Origin: Phragmites australis
Taxonomy: Eukaryota; Streptophyta; Magnoliopsida; Poales; Poaceae
Length of the DNA stretch: 64,000 nucleotides
Assembly (NCBI RefSeq): GCF_958298935.1
Contig: NC_084939.1
Span: 4,665,501 to 4,729,500 of the forward strand
Direction of reading: 5' to 3'
Below, one piece after another: positions 1-10,489 of the stretch. The position numbers and the translations under genes were made by a program. The notes below the pieces were generated by a model. It worked only from the letters and a program-made list of their open reading frames with translations. It did no database searches and had not been told where the DNA came from. The first letter of the stretch is position 1, and the number at the start of each line of letters is the position of its first letter.

Positions 1-1901
1 CTACTTACTAAGAAACCAAGTGAAAATATTTTTTGATTTATATGTGATGAGTGATTGATAAGAGTGTTATTTTGGTTTGTTGATTTGTGAGATTGCATAA
101 CTTGTATATGTATTGCAAATATGATCATGACTAATCAAAGTTGCAGAGAAAAATAGAGTTGACGTGTTTGTCTCTGAGTTCAAAAAAATTGTACACACCG
201 GATGGTCCGGCGCTCTAGAAATTGAACACGCCGGAAGGTCCGACGTTTAGATGTGATTCATGTCAGAGCATTTCCAACTCAGAAGGAAAAGTTGGTGTAC
301 TCGCCGGATGGTCCGGTGCTTGGGTAGTATACACGCTGGAGCATTTCTTGCAGAGAGACTGAACATCGGCTCTTGGTGACTTATACTCGCTAGATGATCC
401 GACACTTGAGTAGTACACGGTGGATGCTTCGTCGGAGTATTTCTTGCAGGGAGGTTGCTGAACAAGTTTAGAGAGGTTGAGCACGCCAAATGGTCCAGCA
501 CTCAGGAGATGTGTACTCCAGATCATTCGGCGTTCATGATTTGTTTGTGATGTTTTGATCAACTGAGGATTTTGATTTTGACTAACCTGTAATGGAGTTA
601 GAGATATGTGTTTGTTTGTCTTATGTTGTGTAAATGATGGATGCAACTTGGCGGCCGACGGTGGGACGATCGGGGCCAAGCGGGGTGTTTGGTGCTAGAC
701 GATTGAGGAGGCCGAACGGAGTTAAGGGTGATCCTAGCTGTACATATGCAGGACAAGTAAAGCATGGAAGATGGATGTAGACGGTGTAATGATAAAGTCA
801 AGCGAAAGATATGACAGTGCAAATAACAAGACGTCTCGATGGATCGAGAGTAGGAGAGACTTGCTATCGGTCAAGATCGCAAAATAGAGTATACGTGTCG
901 ACATCGAGAGGCTTGCTTGAATTTAAGCAAGTAGCAGTGAGTCACGCTTTGAGAAGCGTGCAAGCGATTTCACGGTTTAGCCTCAAAATTATGGGAAGGA
1001 TGAAAATGCATGTGGTATCATCGCAAAACTTGCGTCGAGGCGAAGCTAAGTCATGGAGGCACCTCGGTCGTTCGATGGATAGATGACAAAATAGACCAAA
1101 ATACTCTCGATGGTAGGTAGGAGTATACTACAAGAGAGAGGTATTTTGGGAATAATCTAGGAAACTTAAGGGTCAAGGAATATAGGCAATAAATTGAAGG
1201 GAAGAGCTAGTTGGGCACTTTGGAACCAGCCACTTGAGCCCATTGAGTCATTCCTATAAGAGCTTTATGTTATGATTTTAAAGAAGAGAAAGATGAGTGC
1301 TTAACTTATGTATTAGGTGAGAGCTATGTGAGAAAAAATCTTTGTAATCCATCAAAAATAGGGCTGATCTCTGCACGCAATGAAATTTGTATTTACTCTT
1401 ATGCTTGTATTCACCTCCTTTTACTTTCCTTTTATTGGTTCCCTTGCAAATTCGCAACTCTTTTTCGTTGTGTTTTTGTTTCGGATGTTGAGCTGAATTT
1501 TTTTCACCTTGGGAAGTTGTTCTTCTTGTTACTAGAGGCATAAAATTTACATACATATGTATACAAGTGGTTCTTGAATTCTCTTGCCTTTAGACCATCA
1601 ACTTGAAGAATTTTTTCTACCAGTGATCTTTTCTTTGCTTCAAGGTTTTTTACCTCAAGTTGCTATCTTTTTTGACAATGACTCGTGAGATGAGTTTCAA
1701 TGAAACGTAGGGTTCATATACATTCACGAGTGCCATGTGTTTTTTCTAGATATTTTCTTAGCAACTTGATTCTCTCTGATTTTGCTTCTGCTATTGGTTT
1801 TTGAGGTGCGTTGGATGATAAAAGGAGAAGGTCATCCATTTCAAATAAATTTGGTAAGACTCATATTCACCCCCCCTCTAGTCGTCATTCTTGATCCTAT
1901 A
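1..1901 (+). mobile_element. 5' LTR of outer Ty1/copia element (partial)
   Basis: This stretch aligns by eye with 23300-25202, which identifies it as the upstream copy of a long terminal repeat whose beginning lies left of the window. It ends in CCTATA, against CCTACA in the 3' copy, two bases before a primer-binding site at 1904. The two copies differ at about 41 of 235 positions over 247-485, roughly 17 percent, so the element is old. The promoter box seen in the 3' copy (CTATAAATAG at 24481) is degraded here to CAATAAATTG at 1187-1196. Small open frames inside the LTR are not conserved between the copies and are not genes. Confidence 0.85.
190..545 (+). repeat. Array of CCGGA(N4)TCCGG-like palindromes in the copia LTR
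   Basis: About six degenerate copies of a short palindromic motif (type GCCGGATGGTCCGGCG) lie at roughly 198, 229, 303, 388, 484 and 519. Spacing is irregular at 30-100 bases, and GAGCATTTCTTGCAG-like spacers lie between some of them. The same array is in the 3' LTR at 23480-23830, and a related one lies in the unrelated solo LTR at 48340-48670. Role unknown; a protein-binding or methylation-target function is only a guess. Confidence 0.75.
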
Positions 1902-1903
1902 TT

Positions 1904-1914
1904 TGGTATCAGAG
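1904..1914 (+). other. Primer-binding site of copia element
   Basis: TGGTATCAGAG begins two bases after the 5' LTR end. It matches the complement of the 3' end of plant initiator Met-tRNA, the standard primer of plant copia elements. Its position fixes the LTR/internal boundary and the + orientation. Confidence 0.85.
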
Positions 1915-1964
1915 TATGTTTGATCACCTTTGATCTTAACCGGTTTTGTGATCCCTAGACGACA

Positions 1965-3830
1965 ATGAAGAGAAGTGGGAAGATTCTGCTATTTCATGTC
2001 CATGATTTTTCATATTGGAAGGTGCACATGGAGGCTTATCTTCTAAGCCAATGAAGTATAATATGGGAAATAGTTAATTCCAACCATTAGATCACTGCTG
2101 CTCGCACGACTCAGGTTCAAATCGAACAGTATGAGGCCAACAATAAGATCAGAAATATTCTGTTCACAAGTCTGAGTCGGAATGAATTTGACAGAGTACA
2201 ACACCTTCGTACTACCCATGAGATTTGGACTACACTTAGTGTTTTTCATGAGGGTACCAACCAAATCAAGGCTAGGCATCAGAGCACATACAATCAAGAA
2301 TATCAAATACTTGTGTAAGGGCTTGGTGAATCCTTGGATGCTATGTTTGCTAGATTTAATAGCATTATTAGCAACCTTAAATCCACTGATATTTTTCCCT
2401 ATTCTGATCACGAGAGAGCGATCAAACTTCTCCATGCTCTTCACCATAGCATATGGAAAGTTAAGATCTCGAGCATTAAATAGTCATCCAGTTATGACAT
2501 ATTGACTTATGATGAACTCTTCAGCAAGCTCAAGTCCACTGAGATAGTCAAGGCGGCTCAGATAGGTCTTGGAAACCCCCTGTCTCAGAACATAGCGTTG
2601 GTTTCTAAACCTAGTGGTGGCAATCAGGGTGAAACTAGCTTTTCTTGTGCTAACACTTCACCGAGTGGATTTATTTTGTCTTCCTTAGTCTTTATCATAG
2701 AGGAGCAGGTGGATGTGCTTGATGATGAGAATCTTGCACTGATTGTGAAGAAGTTCACCCGCTTCTACAAAAACCGCCGAGACCGAAGAAGGGGTGGTTC
2801 TCGATCCTGCTTTGAGTTTAGTGACACCACCCACTTCAAGGCGGACTACCATGAGCTCAAGAATAGGGAAGACCACAACCATGACAAGCACAAGAAGTCC
2901 AAGAAGCCCTTCTTCAAGAATCGTGACAAGATGGCTAAGAAGACGACTAAGGTGGCTTCAAGGGAATTCGTGGCAGCGCTCAGCGATGTTGACACTTCCT
3001 CAAGCGAGGAGGAGTAGCCCGTGAAGAACAAGAAGAAGGCCATGAACTTCACCGGCCTTTGCTTCATGACGGACGACAACGACAGCGACCTCGAGCTTGA
3101 TTCTTCTGATGTATCACACTCCTATGACCAGCTTTCTATTTAGGTTGATACCTTGAATGATGCGCTTGTTTGCTAGTATACATTGCTTAAGAAAGCGGTT
3201 CGTGAGGTTAAAGAACTCAAGTCTAGGCTAGAGTGTTCATCTTCGAGCTTGAGTTGCTTAAATCTAGGGCCAATGATGAGGAGTGTGATAATTATCTTAT
3301 GGTCATGAGTGAGCTTGCCGAACTTCAGATTTTGCATGCTCAAATCGCTAGTCAGTTTGAGACTACCGAGAAGAAGTTTCTTGAGGAAAAGTCTATACCT
3401 ACTCTCTTAGGTGCTTGCAAGAATTGTCATTTACTCTCAAAGGATGTTGATGTGAAAGCCAAGCGCATAAAGGAGCTAGAGTCTAAATTCGAGAGTGCTG
3501 AGAGTTTTAAGGATGTGCAGCCAAATTGTTCTACCTACATCGTCCTGAAGGACAAGCTCAGCTGGGTTAGAGGGCAAGTTGAGAAGCTTATGGCTGAAAA
3601 TGAGTACCTCCTTTCTCTTGTGGAGAAGTGCTCGGAAGACAAGGGTAAAATAAATTTTATCTTGACCAAGATCAAGATGTGTGCTGATAAGGGAAGTTTA
3701 GCCTTGGGATTGGGTTTTGAGATGATGGCTTATAATGGGGTTGATAAGACTGTTTTTACCTCACCTACTATCCTAGAAGCCGAGAAGTCTAAAATCAATG
3801 CCACATCATAACCCATCAAGAAACTCACTC
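1965..3830 (+). pseudogene. Copia gag polyprotein (degenerate)
   Basis: This is the nucleocapsid (gag) region of the outer SIRE/Maximus-like copia element. From the ATG at 1965 one frame can be followed to about 3017, showing a UBN2/gag-type helical region (FHEGTNQIKARHQ near 2245). That frame is broken by stops near 2052, 2085, 2316, 2480 and 3015. The zinc knuckle near 2806-2860 keeps CFE...H but has lost other cysteines (CFEFSDTTHFKADYHE). After 3017 the reading shifts frame; 3233-3811 encodes a Glu/Lys/Leu-rich coiled-coil segment typical of the long gag C-terminus of this lineage. A second knuckle-like motif (HCTYCQREDHL) lies near 3945. Clearly non-functional. Confidence 0.8.
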
Positions 3831-4145
3831 CATAACCCACAAAGAATAAAGCCACACTACAACTTAAGAGAGCTCTACAACCCAAGTTGAGAGCCTCTTT
3901 GAGAAGGCTAGTGTTGACATGCAGTCAAGTTCTTGAGAGACACTACCATTGCACCTACTGTCAGAGAGAAGATCACCTTATTGTGTTTTTCTTTTGTCGT
4001 AGGAGAGATGAGTGGCATGAGTGGGAGTGAAGCATTCGGGACATGTACTGTCCCTTTTTTGTTGTACATGAGTTTTTTCCTTGTTCTTACTTATGAGTCT
4101 CAAGCGCTCCTCAGCCTCCTCCTAGAGGTGGTGACCAGCGTGAAT
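3831..4145 (+). pseudogene. Copia gag C-terminus up to the insertion point
   Basis: This continues the outer copia gag and is joined functionally to the sequence from 18536 onward. It contains the second CCHC-like knuckle (HCTYCQREDHLIVF; final Cys missing) and a Pro/Arg/Gly-rich tail. The gypsy element interrupts it after CATAC at 4146-4150. No intact frame. Confidence 0.65.
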
Positions 4146-4150
4146 CATAC
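4146..4150. repeat. Target-site duplication CATAC (left copy)
   Basis: CATAC lies immediately left of the TGTCGG end of the gypsy LTR. The same five bases follow the CCGACA end at 18531-18535. A perfect 5-bp duplication is the expected footprint of LTR-retrotransposon integration and proves a single nested insertion. Confidence 0.9.
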
Positions 4151-5607
4151 TGTCGGAGGATTAACTCCAGTCGCAGGGATCCCAAGAGACCCCTTTTTAG
4201 AGATTCGATCGGGGGGATGATCCTGAATAAGTTCGTCGGAGAAATAAATAGGAATGAATGCAACGGCCGGTGGTGGGAGAGTTGACCTAGTGCAAGAAGA
4301 AGTAAATGCACCGGAATTTAGACAGGTTCGGGCCGCACAGGGGCGTAATACCCTACTCCTGTATGGATACTATAACTGTCCTGAGGAAGTCCCTCAAGGA
4401 TGTTGCTAGTTACAAGAATATTGGTCTATCTAAGAGCTTGAGGCTCCTTGTTCTTCGGCTGGGACTGGGCTCAGCCTTCCTCACAGTGTTCTCTTACGCT
4501 GTGTTCTTCGTGTCTGCTCGTGGTCTCTATTTTGCTATTCTTCGTCTCTTGTTCTGTCGCCCTTGCTTCTGTGCCACCGGTTGCTTTAAGTACTCGCCGG
4601 CCGCGACATGCCCCGAACGGAAGGAGGGGGCTCGAGTTCCGAGATGCCATAAATGGAAATAGTGTCATCATTTTCTCTGGGCGAAGTGACCGGGGGTGGA
4701 AAATACGTCGCACGCCCAGTCACCCGTCACCATAAATGCCCTGGCAACGGGCGCCGTGGAGAGGGCCCACCGGGCAGCCGCAGAGCAACCCGGCGTGCCC
4801 GCCCTGTCTTGTTCCCCTGCCACAACAACGCGGCAAACGGAACGCCTTGATCCTTACGACGTTATCCCGAGACAAGCCGGATGGCACGGGACGGGACCCG
4901 TGCAATTAATAACCCCACGCCTCTCTGCCAAAACATGGCAGGGACTGACACTGAGCGCGGCGGGAGCAGTTGAAGGCGTCAGGCCACGCACGCTCATTAA
5001 ATGCGGCCTCGGACCTTTGACTGGTTGACACCTCATCGGTAGGCCCCTCGGGGGTCTTTCTGGGTCGTTGGGGTACCGAGTGCTCGGGGGTACTGTTCAC
5101 ATCCCCGAGCACTCTCCCCCGGGAATGCCTTTCCTTGTCCCAGGGGTGTCGAGTGCTCGGGGGTACTGTTCACCTCCCCGAGCACTCTCTCCTGAGTACT
5201 CTTGCATGTTCCCTCGGGGAACCGAGTGCTCGGAGGCTGCCGCACGTAGCCCCGAGCACTCTCTCCCGAGCACTCTTGTACGGATCCTCGGGGAACCGAG
5301 TGCTCAGGGGCCACCGCACGCAGCCCCGAGCACTCTCTCCCGGAACTTAGCTCTTCTGATCGGCAGTGGACTAGGGTGCTCAGGGGTGACCGTACACCTC
5401 CCCGAGCACTTTCTTCCCGGTACTTGAATTCTGTGGATCATCGGGGAACTAGGGTACTCGGGGACCACCGACTGTGGTCCCGAGCACCTTCTCCCGGGAC
5501 TTGACCTTTTCTCATCCTACAGGAGAGACCTCGCGGGATGTCGCCATGTGGCGGATGGCTGGCCTGGCCTGGGGATTCGGGGACCCCCGGTTCCTGATAC
5601 ACCGACA
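4151..5607 (-). mobile_element. 3' LTR of the Tat-type gypsy element
   Basis: 1457 bp, starting TGTCGGAGG and ending ACACCGACA on the + strand, paired with 17088-18530. The left two thirds hold the presumed promoter and transcript start for the - strand. One possible box is TACTTAAAGC, read on the - strand near 4584, but this is weak. The right third is an array of inverted-repeat units. Short frames here recur in the other LTR only because the LTRs are duplicates. Confidence 0.92.
5070..5505. repeat. Six-unit tandem array of hairpin-forming repeats in LTR (left copy)
   Basis: Six units of about 72 bp each carry GAGTGCTCGGGG, a spacer of about 12-18 bases, then CCCCGAGCACTC: a 12-bp inverted repeat able to form a stem. 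The units grow more divergent to the right (GGGTACTCGGGG / CCCGAGCACC). The same six units recur at 17990-18425. The array lies in the U3 part of the LTR for - strand transcription, so an enhancer-like or RNA-hairpin role is possible but not shown. Confidence 0.85.
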
Positions 5608-5628
5608 GTAGCCCCCGGGCCCATTGGC
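5608..5628 (-). other. Polypurine tract of the Tat-type gypsy element
   Basis: Read on the - strand, GGGCCCGGGGGCTAC abuts the LTR start TGTCGG at 5607. A G-rich tract here primes plus-strand DNA synthesis in LTR elements and confirms - orientation. Confidence 0.75.
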
Positions 5629-5982
5629 AGGCAATGGCCCAGAGATTGCGGATGGGCCCTTCGTCGCGAACGAGACCGAAGCCGGCACACGCCATGTGGC
5701 GAGCTTTCAGAAGGTGGTTCCTTCGGTCCGGGCTTTCGGTACGACCCAACGGGGAGCTGAATGGACATGCGTCCACACAACTCCCGAAGGGCATGACAAC
5801 GGGACGGGCGTTGCGTGATGACAGAGCAGGCGGCACGCGCGGCAGCCACCTAGATCGAGGAAAATACGCCTGGCAACCGTTGACACCGCACGACCTATGG
5901 GAGACTCGCCTGGCGGTTACGCCGATCGAGGAAACCGTCCCACCGAGTGTGCCGTGGCAGGAGACGTTTGAATTCCCTGAGG

Positions 5983-5990
5983 TATAAAAG
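5983..5990 (+). promoter_or_regulatory. TATA box of the antisense gene
   Basis: TATAAAAG in the context GGTATAAAAGGAGG stands about 150 bases upstream of the ATG at 6141 on the + strand, opposite to the retrotransposon's own transcription. It is followed by a pyrimidine-rich leader (CCACCCTCCTCTTTACACC) that would suit a start site. A run of 15 C precedes the ATG at about 6120-6134. Predicted from sequence only. Confidence 0.6.
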
Positions 5991-6140
5991 GAGGAGGGGA
6001 GCGAACCACCCTCCTCTTTACACCATCTCGTGATCCAGCCCTTGCTTTCTTCACGCTCTTGAGCCCTTAGGATCTCCCTAGGCGATCAGAGCACATTTCC
6101 TTCTCCACCGTCCAGACCATCCCCCCCCCCCCCCGATGAA

Positions 6141-7190
6141 ATGCCGAGAGCTGGAGGAAGCCGCCGCGACAGGACTTCAGACGGTGTGCTGCCGGAGTCT
6201 CGCCTGTCGAACGAAGAGGCGGCGGGGAAGATCAGGAAGTTGTTGGTCCCCAAGGGCCAGCAGGGGGCCCTGGTGGTGACGCCGGCGAGCTTCCTACCGG
6301 CAACGACCTGCCCGGGGCGCATCGTCCTATTCACCTCTTTTATGATGGCCGGGCTGGTGCCGCCGTTCTCCACGTTTTTTCTTCAAATCCTTGACACCTA
6401 CGGGATCCAGCTGGTGCACCTGAGCCCCAATTCGGTCGTCATCCTGGCGGTCTTCGCCCACTTCTGCTTGATGTTCGTGGGAGTGCCGCCATCGGTGACA
6501 CTCTTCCGGCATTTCTTCGCGCTGCGATCTGCAGGGAAGAAGAGGGGCTTTTCCACCGCGGACGTCGTGGGGTGCTGCAGCTTCCGGCTGCGGGACGGCC
6601 TGGGGGAGCGATACATCCCCCAGGTGCTGCGAAGCAAGTGGGAGGAATGGCGTCGCGATTGGTTCTACGTCGACGTCGACCCCCATGACCGTCTCACCCT
6701 GCCGAAGGTGGCGGCGGAGCCCCAGAAGGTGACCTGGGAAGTGCCGCCGCCGACGGATGCGCGGCTGGAGCCGGTCTTGGAGCGCATCAGGTTCCTGTGC
6801 GACGCTGGGCTCACCTCGGTGATGGTGGTGGCGGACTTCCTACGCCACCATCTGGCGCCCCTGCAGGAGCGGGCCCGGCCTTGCTGGCTCTACACCGGCC
6901 CTGAGGACATCACCCGGACGCAGATCGGCGAGGACTGGGACCTGGGCACGGCGGAGTTGAGGGGCATGCTCCGGGTGGTGACCGGGGTGGATGAGATGAG
7001 CCGGGCGGAGCTCCCGTGGAAAGAAATGGCGCTCTGCGCCAATCCTGAGCGGGTGGCTATCCAGGCGAAGCTGCCGGAGTTCGACTCCCAGGGGTTGGTC
7101 GACCGGCCGAGGCGCCGGAGTCCCGAGACTGCTGAGATCCCCGGGTTGGATGAGGCGGCCGGCGAGGAGGCCGCAAGCGGTCCGGCGTGA
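6141..7190 (+). CDS. Antisense extra ORF of Tat element, N-terminal part (Transposase_28-like)
   Basis: A 349-codon open frame on the strand opposite gag-pol. It resembles the 'putative gypsy type transposon' family (Pfam Transposase_28), the extra antisense ORF known from Tat-lineage elements such as Grande and RIRE2. Recognisable blocks are VPPFSTFFLQILDTYGIQL (about residues 73-91), HLSPNSVVILAVFAHFC, FVGVPPSVTLFRHFFALR and WRRDWFYVD (about 173). No transposase catalytic triad is visible, and the biochemical role of this family is unknown. The ORF stops at 7188, but homologous composition continues in another frame through 7611, so a frameshift near 7150-7190 probably truncates it. A TATA box lies upstream at 5983. 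A degenerate relative occurs at 25830-26483. Confidence 0.8.
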   Translation: MPRAGGSRRDRTSDGVLPESRLSNEEAAGKIRKLLVPKGQQGALVVTPASFLPATTCPGRIVLFTSFMMAGLVPPFSTFFLQILDTYGIQLVHLSPNSVVILAVFAHFCLMFVGVPPSVTLFRHFFALRSAGKKRGFSTADVVGCCSFRLRDGLGERYIPQVLRSKWEEWRRDWFYVDVDPHDRLTLPKVAAEPQKVTWEVPPPTDARLEPVLERIRFLCDAGLTSVMVVADFLRHHLAPLQERARPCWLYTGPEDITRTQIGEDWDLGTAELRGMLRVVTGVDEMSRAELPWKEMALCANPERVAIQAKLPEFDSQGLVDRPRRRSPETAEIPGLDEAAGEEAASGPA

Positions 7191-7699
7191 ACTGGGGGCC
7201 CGGGCGCCACGAGCGGCGAGCCGCAGGCCAGCAGTGGGGCTACTGCGGGCAGCAGCCGCCGCACCGGAGGAGGAGGCACCGCCGGCAGCGGAGCAGCGCC
7301 GGCGCCGGAGGACCGGGGAAGCGCCCCCAGCTCTTCACTCTTGTGCTGGAATCCCCGCCGTCGCCGTCGCCAGGCGAGGGGGGGAGCCGGGACGGCCAGC
7401 CGCCCAGCGCGGGGCCGTCGGTGGGGGCGGCATCCGCGGTTCTGGAACCGCACTTTGGTCTGCTTGGGCCCGATCCGACGCCCGGAGACCACGCGGTGGC
7501 CCCGCAGAACCCCCGGCAGAAGAGAAGGAGGGAGGACTCCGGGCCAGCGCCATCGAGCCCGTAGTTCAGGATTTCGGCAGCAAGATGGTAATACCGAAGA
7601 CCCACAACCGCGTAAGTTTCGTCCTTCATTCTTTCTTGGGCGTGTTTTGCCCGAACTAAGTTCTGGATTTTGACTTTGATCTTTGTTCTTCTCCTGCAG
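7191..7699 (+). pseudogene. Antisense ORF, middle part and intron
   Basis: After the stop at 7188 a long Ala/Pro/Arg/Gly-rich frame (7150-7659) runs to a plausible splice donor (GTAAGT at 7612). An 88-bp intron would end at CTCCTGCAG (7699). The stretch is very GC-rich and of low complexity; it probably encodes a disordered linker between the N-terminal domain and the C-terminal coiled coil. Splicing is inferred from the border sequences and from the change of composition (AT-rich between 7612 and 7699). Confidence 0.5.
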
Positions 7700-9328
7700 G
7701 TCGCCTAGGAGTGCCGCTGAGAGCCAGGGGCGGCCGGAGGCACCGAGGCCGGCACCAGCCCCTGAGCCGAGCGCGCCGGCGGAGCCGGGGCTGGCAAGCG
7801 CGGCGGTGGAGACGGGGCCTGCGGACACGGCGGCAGAGACGAAGCCAACGGACGCGGCAGCGGAGCTGGGGCCGGCGGACGCGGTGGCTGAGAAGGGGCT
7901 TCTCGGCCGACAGACGCGGCGGCGGTGCTGGGGCCAGCGGACACGGTGGCGATGCTGGAGCCAGCAGACGCAGCGGCCGAGACAGAGACGCAGCCGCCGC
8001 CCGAACGTCCGGCGCCGACCGAGCCCACCCCAAGCGCGTCGAGTGCGGGGCTGGCGACCGCGTGGCAGTTTTCGGGGACCCCGAGCCCCCCGTGGGAGGC
8101 TCGTAGGGGACCCAGCGCCCAGCCGCCGCCCAGCCAACCCGCCGAACCTCTCCCGGTCGTGCTGGGGAGCGCCCGGGAGGTGATCGGGCGGCTGGAGGTG
8201 GTCGTAGCGGAGGAGATGGCGCGGCGAGAGGCGGAGCGCACCGCTCTAGCCACGGAAAGAGCGCAGCTTGCCGCGGCGCGCGCCGCCAACGAGGACGAGC
8301 AGCGTGCCACGGAGGAGGGCCGGAAGGCCTTAGAGGAGGCCCACGCGCAGGTCGCGCGGGAGCGGAAGGTTCTAGAGGACACCCGCGCGAAGGTTGCGCG
8401 GGAGCGGGAAGACGCCGCCCGCCTGGCCGAGGCGTCGCGACAGCAGGCTGCCGAGGCCCTTGCCAGGGAGAGGCAGGCGCAGGAGCGGGAGGAGGCGGCG
8501 GGGAACCGCGAGAGGGCAGCGGAGGCCCTCCAGGCTGACCTAGCTCGCTAGAAAGGCAAAGTCGACCGGACCCACGCCAAGCTCCAGCACTGGGCGGAGG
8601 AACTCCAGGACGTCGATGGGGATCTCCAACACCGGGAGGAGGACATCGCGATCCGGGAGACCGACGCCGAGATAACGGCGGCGGACTTGGGCGCCCGGGA
8701 GGACCTGTTGGCCCACCGGGAGGCGGAGGCTGCCGAGGCGGCGGCGGCCGCTGCTGCTAGGGAGGAGCGGATCGCCAAGTCTGAGGCGGAGCTGGCCGCC
8801 CGCAAGCAGGCCTTGTCCGTCCTGGCGGGGCAGGTAAAGCTGGCCGCGGGTCATGCACCCGGCGCCGGCTCTTCTGGCGCGGTCAGGGGCTAGGGGCTCG
8901 AGGAACGGCTGCGGATCGCGAAGGAGGAGCTCGAGGCCGCCTCGGTCGCGTGGGCCAGCCTACAGTTGATGCTGGAGGACACCCTCCGGCGGATGCAACG
9001 GTCCGTGGCGGCGGCCGGACTCGGGCAACTCATCGTGGAGACGAAGTGGGGAAGCCCTAGCCGGTACGCCCTGGGCTTCCAACAGGTCTGCGAGCGCCTC
9101 GAGGCGCTGCCCTGGGCCGTCCAGGAACTCGCCGCCCGGGAGGGGCGTGGCGTGGCCCAAGCAGTGGCCGAACACGTCCTGGCTTGCTACCGGAGCCGAG
9201 ACCCGAACTTCCCGCTGGAGCCGGCTCAGGAAGGGGTGGTTGAAGCCGAGGAGGCGGCCGGTTTCAAGCGGGAGGTGCCGCCACCCCCATTCCCGAGGAG
9301 CGGCCACGAAGGCTCCGACTCCGACTAG
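7700..9328 (+). pseudogene. Antisense ORF, C-terminal exon with coiled coil (decayed)
   Basis: Begins after the acceptor at 7699. First come degenerate peptide repeats of GPADTAAE type (7790-7980) that cross a frame change near 7900-7925. A long Ala/Glu/Arg coiled coil follows (about 8165-8840, for example ERKVLEDTRAKVAREREDA). The conserved tail has WASLQLMLEDTLRRMQ and ALGFQQVCERLE, ending in an acidic SDSD before the stop at 9326. From 7925 to 9328 one frame is kept except for two amber codons at 8549-8551 and 8891-8893. This copy therefore cannot make the full protein without readthrough. Function unknown. Confidence 0.65.
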
Positions 9329-9719
9329 GCTTTTGTTGTAGTTTTTCCTTCTTCTTTTCTTTTTGACTTGATGTAAATATGGGAGTGATCCCTCAAAACA
9401 GCTATCCTTCTTTGTGAGTATAATGGAAGCCTTTCTTTGGGGTCGCAACTCCAGTATTTTTGAGTACTTAGTGTAGTTTTCGTTGTTTTCACTTGATGCC
9501 CCGAGGAGTACTCAGTCGGATCGACCCCGACCTTTCCTTCCCCGAGAAGGAAGTCGTCCCGATCGTCCTCCTTGGTGCGTTTAGCCCCCGAGCCCTCACG
9601 AGTCTGCAACGGTTAAGTCAAAAGACAAAGTCACGAACTTCCTTGCTCGGGAGATGGATCGATCCAGCACGGAGCACTCCAAGACCAGTGAACACTTTTC
9701 CACCTTGCGACCACTCAGT

Positions 9720-10075
9720 CAGCAGACTGGAGACGCGCGCGGGCGGGAATGCGACCAAGAGTTCCCATGGTTCGGTGGTTCCCGGGCTTAGGACGGACCG
9801 GACCGAGCACCGACAGCCCACCCCTGAGGCCTAGGCTTCGGACTACTCGAGCAGCTCGAGTGATAGGATTACCCAGGCGCCCAGGGACTCGGTAGTGCTC
9901 GGGGCCGTAAAAGCGGACCGAACACCACGACCACCATGAAAGACTTCGATCGGACATCACCGCACGTACGGTACACCTTTCTACGGGCCGTTCTGTTGTT
10001 CTAGGAAAAAGTGGACACGCGGTAGGGTTTTGTGCGCGAGGAGACCATCTCACCGGGCAGATTAGAATACGAGGG
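9720..10075. repeat. Direct repeat, copy 1
   Basis: Shares blocks CCGAGCACCGACAGCCC, GACTACTCGAGCAGCTCGAG, GATAGGATTAC and CATCTCACC with the copy at 10490-10835, in the same order and orientation. The CTCGAGCAGCTCGAG core is itself palindromic. Divergence is clearly higher than between the two LTRs. Confidence 0.7.
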
Positions 10076-10489
10076 CCCCCGAAGATGACTCGGGAACCAA
10101 ATATTATTGAATGTAAATTTGTCTAAATTTAACCACTCACTGGACAGCTGTCAGCCTTTCGGCCAATCGATCCAGGAGGGGCATGCGCTCCGAGCTCGGG
10201 GTGCCCGGGGACTCGGTTCCCGCAGCCGGGGCGCCCGAGCATCAAGGGGCGCATGAGGAGCCCGGGGTCAGGCGATCTCGACCACTTACGCTTGAGCGGT
10301 AGGACCACCCGAGGACCCTGGGGGCCGAGCAGCGACCTAGGCACTGAGGCCCTCACGGTCGAGCTACTTTTGCTTTGATTGTCGATCTGTGACTTGAGCA
10401 AAAATAGAGAAATTCTTTGCTTGGTGCGCTTTGTTAGTGCGGTACTCGTTATAGACTGCTCTCGTTTTCGACCCGAGACCTCTCGAATA

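Noticed and set aside
1904..1914. tRNA gene near the LTR borders
   Set aside because: Only the complement of a tRNA 3' end is present, which is a retrotransposon primer-binding site; no cloverleaf can be built.
5070..5505. CRISPR-like array of repeats with palindromic arms
   Set aside because: Repeats are diverged, spacers are not unique sequences of constant length, the array is duplicated in both LTRs and the genome is a plant. It is an LTR tandem repeat.
7240..8382. Long - strand frames antisense to the Tat extra ORF (for example 6890-8137)
   Set aside because: Arg/Pro/Ala-rich shadows of a GC-rich coding strand; the + strand frame has recognisable domains and they do not.
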